Of a stretch of DNA of 9,414 nt, positions 6,345-9,414 are shown piece after piece. Origin of the DNA: Candidatus Uhrbacteria bacterium RIFOXYA2_FULL_40_9 (GTDB lineage Bacteria; Patescibacteriota; Patescibacteriia; UBA9934; GWF2-40-263); assembly GCA_001791615.1 (NCBI GenBank), contig MGEY01000023.1, positions 1-9,414 of the forward strand. Direction: 5' to 3'. A program made the position numbers and the translations under genes. Position 1 is the first letter of the stretch. The number at the start of each line of letters is the position of its first letter. A model generated the notes under the pieces. It saw only the letters and a list, made by a program, of their open reading frames with translations. It searched no databases and had not been told where the DNA came from.

Positions 6345-7265
6345 CTATGAACACGTACACCCTCCACATCCACCATCACAACATTGATCCCTATTCTCAT
6401 CTCCATCGCGCACCTGAATCTTCTTTGCTTGGGCATACTTTTGCATGGTATCACGCATTGCTTCCTTAATAGGTCGCATGGTGATTCCAAGCTCTGTAAG
6501 ACGATCTGAAGTAAGTTCATTATTGGATCGTCCTTTCTTCGCAAGACCACGTTTAACCAATTCTTCATTATCAATCCACTCACAACTCCACTCTGGATCC
6601 ACATACTCTTTATACATTTCCATGGTTTCTCGATGTTTAATACTTCCAGGGTTTGTCACATGGAAAATTCCTTCTGCTCGTTTTTCCATAAGCTGTAAAA
6701 ACACCTCGATCATATCTTCAATCACCGTACCACTGTTTTCTACGTCAATAATGGAAGGATAGTTTGCAAGTTTGACAATTAGGTTCCGAGAAGAAGGCAT
6801 CCAATCAATCGGCATACGAATTCTTCCAATCCCTACATTGGGCAAGGTAGAAAGAACAAGATCAGCCGCATACTTTGAACGAGAATAGACAACGCGAGGA
6901 TTGGCATGATCACTCTCACGCCACTTTTTATCTGGGTGTGGAGACTCATCATAAAACACACATCCGGACCCAATATGCAAAAGGTACACTCCTGTTTGTT
7001 GACAAGCGGCCGCAAGATAAATGGGAAGATTTGTGTTGCCTTCAATGGTTTCAATCTGATGATCTTCACACCAATCCACATTCGGCTTTCCTGTCACGCC
7101 TGCAGCATTGAAAACCACATCTGGTTTATGTTGTTTGATTTCGTTCAACGCATCATGCACGACTGTAACGCGCACAGGAGACACAATGGTTTCATGACCT
7201 TTTTCTTGCCAGGCATCCGCACAACGCTGACCAATATATCCTTTTCCAAAAATAAGTATTTTCAT
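6345..7265 (-). CDS. NRS/ER-like dTDP-4-keto-6-deoxyglucose epimerase/reductase (RmlD position)
   Basis: A 306-residue extended short-chain dehydrogenase: an N-terminal NAD(P) loop FGKGYIG (6-12) and the catalytic Tyr127-x-x-x-Lys131 (YSRSK). Several stretches match the plant nucleotide-rhamnose synthase/epimerase-reductase family better than ordinary RmlD: FNAAGVTGKPNVDWCE (52-67), SGCVFYD (100-106), RMPI (150-153), G-I-F-H-V-T-N-P-G (199-207), EMYKEYVDP (216-224) and RSNNEL (246-251). The plant enzymes do both 3,5-epimerisation and 4-reduction. As I recall, a Cys and a Lys 68 residues apart serve epimerisation in the Arabidopsis protein; by hand alignment they are Cys102 and Lys165 here. 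An adjacent rmlC is absent, which fits. Start ATG 7265 lies seven bases after the rmlB stop; longer in-frame starts would run far into rmlB. The last 12 residues hold five Cys (QCCDGGCGGCTCS), not typical of the family. Confidence 0.88.
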   Translation of the reverse strand: MKILIFGKGYIGQRCADAWQEKGHETIVSPVRVTVVHDALNEIKQHKPDVVFNAAGVTGKPNVDWCEDHQIETIEGNTNLPIYLAAACQQTGVYLLHIGSGCVFYDESPHPDKKWRESDHANPRVVYSRSKYAADLVLSTLPNVGIGRIRMPIDWMPSSRNLIVKLANYPSIIDVENSGTVIEDMIEVFLQLMEKRAEGIFHVTNPGSIKHRETMEMYKEYVDPEWSCEWIDNEELVKRGLAKKGRSNNELTSDRLTELGITMRPIKEAMRDTMQKYAQAKKIQVRDGDENRDQCCDGGCGGCTCS

Positions 7266-7272
7266 AACATTT

Positions 7273-8283
7273 CTATCGTTGTTCGTATTGTTTTTTATAG
7301 TAGTCTTGATAGGCTCCGCTACAACACTGCTCAATCCAATCAGGATTGTTTTTATACCACCTAACCATTTCTGACAAGCCTTCACGTAAACGAACGCTTG
7401 GTTCCCATCCTAATTCTGTTTTTGCTTTCGTATAATCTACATCATACCGACGATCATGCCCTGCACGATCTTTCACATGCTCGATAAAACTCTCATCTCG
7501 ACCTGTAAGTTCAATCATCATCTTCACCACATCAATATTTGCAATATCTCCCCCTCCTCCAAAACAATAGGTCTCCCCGATCTTTCCTTTTTCAATAACA
7601 GCTTCAATTCCACGACAATGATCGTCTACCCAAATCCAATCACGCTTTTGCAATCCATCTCCATAGACTGGCACTTTCTTTCCTTCAAATAAATTGCAAA
7701 TAAATAGTGGCATGAACTTTTCAGGAAACATATGTGTTCCATAATTATTGGAACAATTTGAAATGGTTATTTGCAATCCATGAGTGTAATAATACGCTCG
7801 CACCAAATGATCGGATGCAGCCTTTGTCGCAGAGTAAGGATTGCGCGGAGCATAAGGAGTTATCTCACTAAACGGAGGATCTTCTGGCCCAAGAGCTCCA
7901 AACACTTCGTCCGTCGAAACATGGTGCATACGCTTTCCATATTCCTTTACCGCATCTAGGAGCACGGCTGTTCCAAGAACATTGGAACGAATAAACTCTT
8001 CAACTCCCATAACAGAACGGTCTACATGCGTTTCAGCCGCAAAGTTCACCACAATATCTACTTCCTTTACTAAAGAAAACACCGTCTCGCGGTCAGCAAT
8101 ATCCCCTTTCACAAAAGTATAGCGCGGATCCTTTTCAATATCCTGAAGATTCATCAAATTCCCCGCATACGTCAGCTTATCCAAATTGATCAGGGCATCA
8201 TCAGGATGGTGTTCAAGCCAGTGGTGAATAAAATGGGAGCCAATAAACCCAGCCCCACCTGTGACAAGAAGTTTCATATTCAT
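7273..8283 (-). CDS. rmlB: dTDP-glucose 4,6-dehydratase (RmlB)
   Basis: A 336-residue enzyme of usual RmlB length. It converts dTDP-glucose to dTDP-4-keto-6-deoxyglucose in the cytoplasm using bound NAD. The dinucleotide loop is TGGAGFIGSH (8-17), followed by NLDKLTYAGN (33-42), NFAAETHVDRS (80-90), the dehydratase signature STDEVFG (123-129, with Thr124, Asp125 and Glu126) and Tyr150-x-x-x-Lys154 (YSATK). SNCSNNYG and the later RDWIWVDDHCRGI and ELGWEP are also family hallmarks. The start ATG 8283 lies six bases after the stop of the small upstream gene; ATG 8277, two codons later, would serve equally well. It sits directly before the epimerase/reductase gene, which uses its product. All expected catalytic residues are present. 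Confidence 0.96.
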   Translation of the reverse strand: MNMKLLVTGGAGFIGSHFIHHWLEHHPDDALINLDKLTYAGNLMNLQDIEKDPRYTFVKGDIADRETVFSLVKEVDIVVNFAAETHVDRSVMGVEEFIRSNVLGTAVLLDAVKEYGKRMHHVSTDEVFGALGPEDPPFSEITPYAPRNPYSATKAASDHLVRAYYYTHGLQITISNCSNNYGTHMFPEKFMPLFICNLFEGKKVPVYGDGLQKRDWIWVDDHCRGIEAVIEKGKIGETYCFGGGGDIANIDVVKMMIELTGRDESFIEHVKDRAGHDRRYDVDYTKAKTELGWEPSVRLREGLSEMVRWYKNNPDWIEQCCSGAYQDYYKKQYEQR

Positions 8284-8289
8284 CTGATC

Positions 8290-8712
8290 TTATTTTTCAT
8301 TATTCAAATATTGACGATATCCGTGAATATCTTCAATCGAATCATCTATAATTGCTTCGGCTTTCGCGTAGTCTCCCTCTCTTTGTATAATTTCATTTGC
8401 CAACCTTACTTGACAACGCAATTGTTCTTGTTTGTTAGGTATCATGGTCATAATCTTAAGTGCTTTCTCAAGATTGTTTGCTTTTGTATAGGCAAGCTCA
8501 ACAAAACGAAAATAAGCCTGATTCTTGATAAGATCATTTGCCTCTTCAAATTGAGAAAGTAAAAAATCTATTCCTTCTTCTCCTTGGGAAGCAATCTTGT
8601 CGGCAAATTGATGTGCAAATTTTGTTTGCTCTTTCAAAGCAGAAAACTGTTCTTTTAACTCAGTAAAACTGAGTTCGTGTGGAAATTCTGGATTAACCAT
8701 TTTTTTATCCAT
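8290..8712 (-). CDS. Small helical-repeat (TPR-like) protein of unknown function
   Basis: A 140-residue predicted soluble, almost wholly helical protein. Residues about 15-55 look like a coiled or amphipathic helix (FTELKEQFSALKEQTKF...). The second half has two TPR-like helical pairs: AYFRFVELAYTKANNLEKALKIMTMIP, then L-R-C-Q-V-R-L-A-N-E-I-I-Q-R-E-G-D-Y-A-K-A-E-A-I-I, with the small-residue/Ala and (G/N)-D-x-x-K-A pattern of such repeats. No catalytic motif or signal peptide is seen. ATG 8712 overlaps the upstream Nudix stop by eight bases. ATG 8700 and the in-frame TTG 8727 are alternatives; none has a convincing ribosome site. It sits between the Nudix gene and rmlB in one operon, so a role in the same pathway is possible but not shown. 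Confidence 0.75.
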   Translation of the reverse strand: MDKKMVNPEFPHELSFTELKEQFSALKEQTKFAHQFADKIASQGEEGIDFLLSQFEEANDLIKNQAYFRFVELAYTKANNLEKALKIMTMIPNKQEQLRCQVRLANEIIQREGDYAKAEAIIDDSIEDIHGYRQYLNNEK

Positions 8713-9265
8713 AATGAGTATCTTCAATAATTTTTAAGATATGAGGTTTGGCAAGATGCCATGCAGCAATCATGATTCCATCTGTCAACTGACCTATTGC
8801 GATTCCTTCCTCAACTTCTTCTGGTGTCCAAAAAAGGATTTCAAATTCTTCAGATTCATCAGAGGAGACTTGAATAGGTTGGAGATCTTTTGCAATAAAG
8901 ATGAAACACGTTTCTTTAACAAAACCATTGCATGGTTCAAAAGATCCTATCTGCTTAAGAAAACTTGGAGAAAACTGCGTTTCTTCTTGCAATTCTGCAA
9001 AAGCTGCTTCAAGAGGAGTTTGTCCTTTCTTTATACCACCTGTTGGAATCTCAATGCTTTCTCGTTCAAATAAATAACGATATTGTTTGTGTAAAAGAAT
9101 TTTTCCTTCTTCTGTAAGCGCAACGACTGCAACACTATCGTTGGTAAGAGCATAATGGTATTCCCCTTCTTTTCCATTCGGATAAAGACAGTGATCAAAT
9201 CGATACTCCCACCAAGGGTTTGAAAATTTCACTTCTGTTGAAAGTTTTTTCCATTTTTTCAACAT
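8705..9265 (-). CDS. Nudix hydrolase, ADP-ribose pyrophosphatase-like, with altered Nudix box
   Basis: A 186-residue protein with the layout of ADP-ribose/ADP-sugar pyrophosphatases: N-terminal NPWWEYRFDHCLYPNGKEGEYHY (16-38), the strand VAVVALTEEGKILLHKQYRY (45-64), ESIEIPTGG (69-77), the Nudix box (76-98) and FEPCNGFVKETCFIFIAKDL (109-128), where such enzymes have their Pro-containing substrate loop. The box is G-x5-Q-x7-A-E-L-Q-E-E-T-Q-F against the expected G-x5-E-x7-R-E-U-x-E-E-x-G-U. The metal-binding Glu91, Glu94 and Glu95 are kept, but the Glu/Arg pair has become Gln82/Ala90 and the Gly is Gln97. It may still be active on a nucleotide sugar or ADP-ribose, or be weakened. It is the first gene of the rml operon and has a promoter-like element just upstream. 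Confidence 0.88.
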   Translation of the reverse strand: MLKKWKKLSTEVKFSNPWWEYRFDHCLYPNGKEGEYHYALTNDSVAVVALTEEGKILLHKQYRYLFERESIEIPTGGIKKGQTPLEAAFAELQEETQFSPSFLKQIGSFEPCNGFVKETCFIFIAKDLQPIQVSSDESEEFEILFWTPEEVEEGIAIGQLTDGIMIAAWHLAKPHILKIIEDTHYG

Positions 9266-9270
9266 ACATT

Positions 9271-9298
9271 ATGATATTTGTTTTTTCTTTTCTGTCAT
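9271..9298 (-). promoter_or_regulatory. Possible promoter of the Nudix-TPR-rmlB operon (near-leaderless)
   Basis: On the minus strand ATGACA (9293-9298), a 16-bp spacer and TATCAT (9271-9276) lie five bases before ATG 9265; each hexamer matches consensus at 5/6. The -35 is inside the first copy of the 32/33-bp tandem repeat. Confidence 0.4.
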
Positions 9299-9407
9299 TC
9301 TGAGCGACATAAAGTTTACCTATTCTGTCATTCTAAACGACATAAAGTTAACTATTCTGTCATTCTGAGCGACATAAAGTTAACTATTCTGTCATTCTGA
9401 GCGACAT
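9291..9407. repeat. Tandem repeat, 32-33 bp unit, four copies (last one partial)
   Basis: The word TCTGTCATTC starts at 9291, 9324, 9356 and 9388. Each full unit reads TCTGTCATTCTGAGCGACAT then AAAGTTAACTAT; copy 1 has one extra base and a TTTACC variant, copy 2 has AAA in place of GAG's region, and copy 4 stops after GACAT and is followed by GATTCAT. TGTC and GACA at the core ends are inverted, so each copy is an imperfect palindrome, and AGTTAACT between copies is a perfect one. The sequence resembles dispersed GTCATTCTGAGCGA-type intergenic repeats known from many bacteria (recalled, not searched). The whole 9266-9414 stretch is otherwise without a gene. Confidence 0.85.
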
Positions 9408-9414
9408 GATTCAT

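Noticed and set aside
6906..7364. Plus-strand open frame of 152 codons
   Set aside because: It is antisense to the reductase and rmlB, which have clear family motifs in their own frame.
7266..7385. N-terminal extension of the epimerase/reductase
   Set aside because: The added 40 residues would overlap the well-conserved end of rmlB in another frame; the NAD-loop begins right after ATG 7265.
9291..9407. CRISPR array
   Set aside because: The whole 32-33 bp period is repeated, including the part between cores, so there are no unique spacers and no cas genes nearby.

Overview
The window looks like a compact, AT-rich (roughly 40% GC by eye) bacterial chromosome segment. Genes are tightly packed, with short or overlapping junctions, and TGA is used as a normal stop (for example the ATGA overlap at 1960-1963). 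A membrane-anchored PEGA-domain/beta-propeller protein of a type common in Candidate Phyla Radiation (Patescibacteria) genomes suggests that group. This placement is an inference, since there is no rRNA or other marker here. Almost no gene has a strong Shine-Dalgarno sequence. Four promoter-like elements sit so that transcription would begin at or within a few bases of the start codon.

Region by region: (1) 1-999, plus strand: the 3' part of a gene encoding near-identical 31-residue HEAT-like repeats fused to a small kinase-like domain. It is followed by a terminator shared with the convergent gene. (2) 1049-3748, minus strand: a membrane-anchored S41 (C-terminal processing) protease, a Nudix hydrolase and an RBBP9/YdeN-type serine hydrolase, overlapping like an operon, then an HU-family DNA-binding protein with its own -10 box. 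(3) 3808-5142, plus strand: the PEGA/beta-propeller protein, divergent from the protease. A bidirectional terminator separates it from the convergent rmlA. (4) 5192-9265, minus strand: a probable operon of an ADP-ribose-pyrophosphatase-like Nudix protein, a small TPR-like protein, rmlB and an rmlD-position reductase, ending in a strong terminator. Directly after it, rmlA (long form) has its own promoter. (5) 9266-9414: a non-coding stretch with a 32/33-bp tandem repeat that runs to near the window edge.

The rml genes form a self-contained route from glucose-1-phosphate to an activated rhamnose: RmlA makes dTDP-glucose and RmlB makes the 4-keto-6-deoxy sugar. The third enzyme resembles the plant/mimivirus bifunctional 3,5-epimerase/4-reductase (NRS/ER type) more than ordinary RmlD, which would explain why no rmlC is present. 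That enzyme also carries an unusual Cys-rich C-terminal tail. The most unusual protein in the window is the HEAT-repeat/kinase-like fusion, whose catalytic-loop Asp position is occupied by His.
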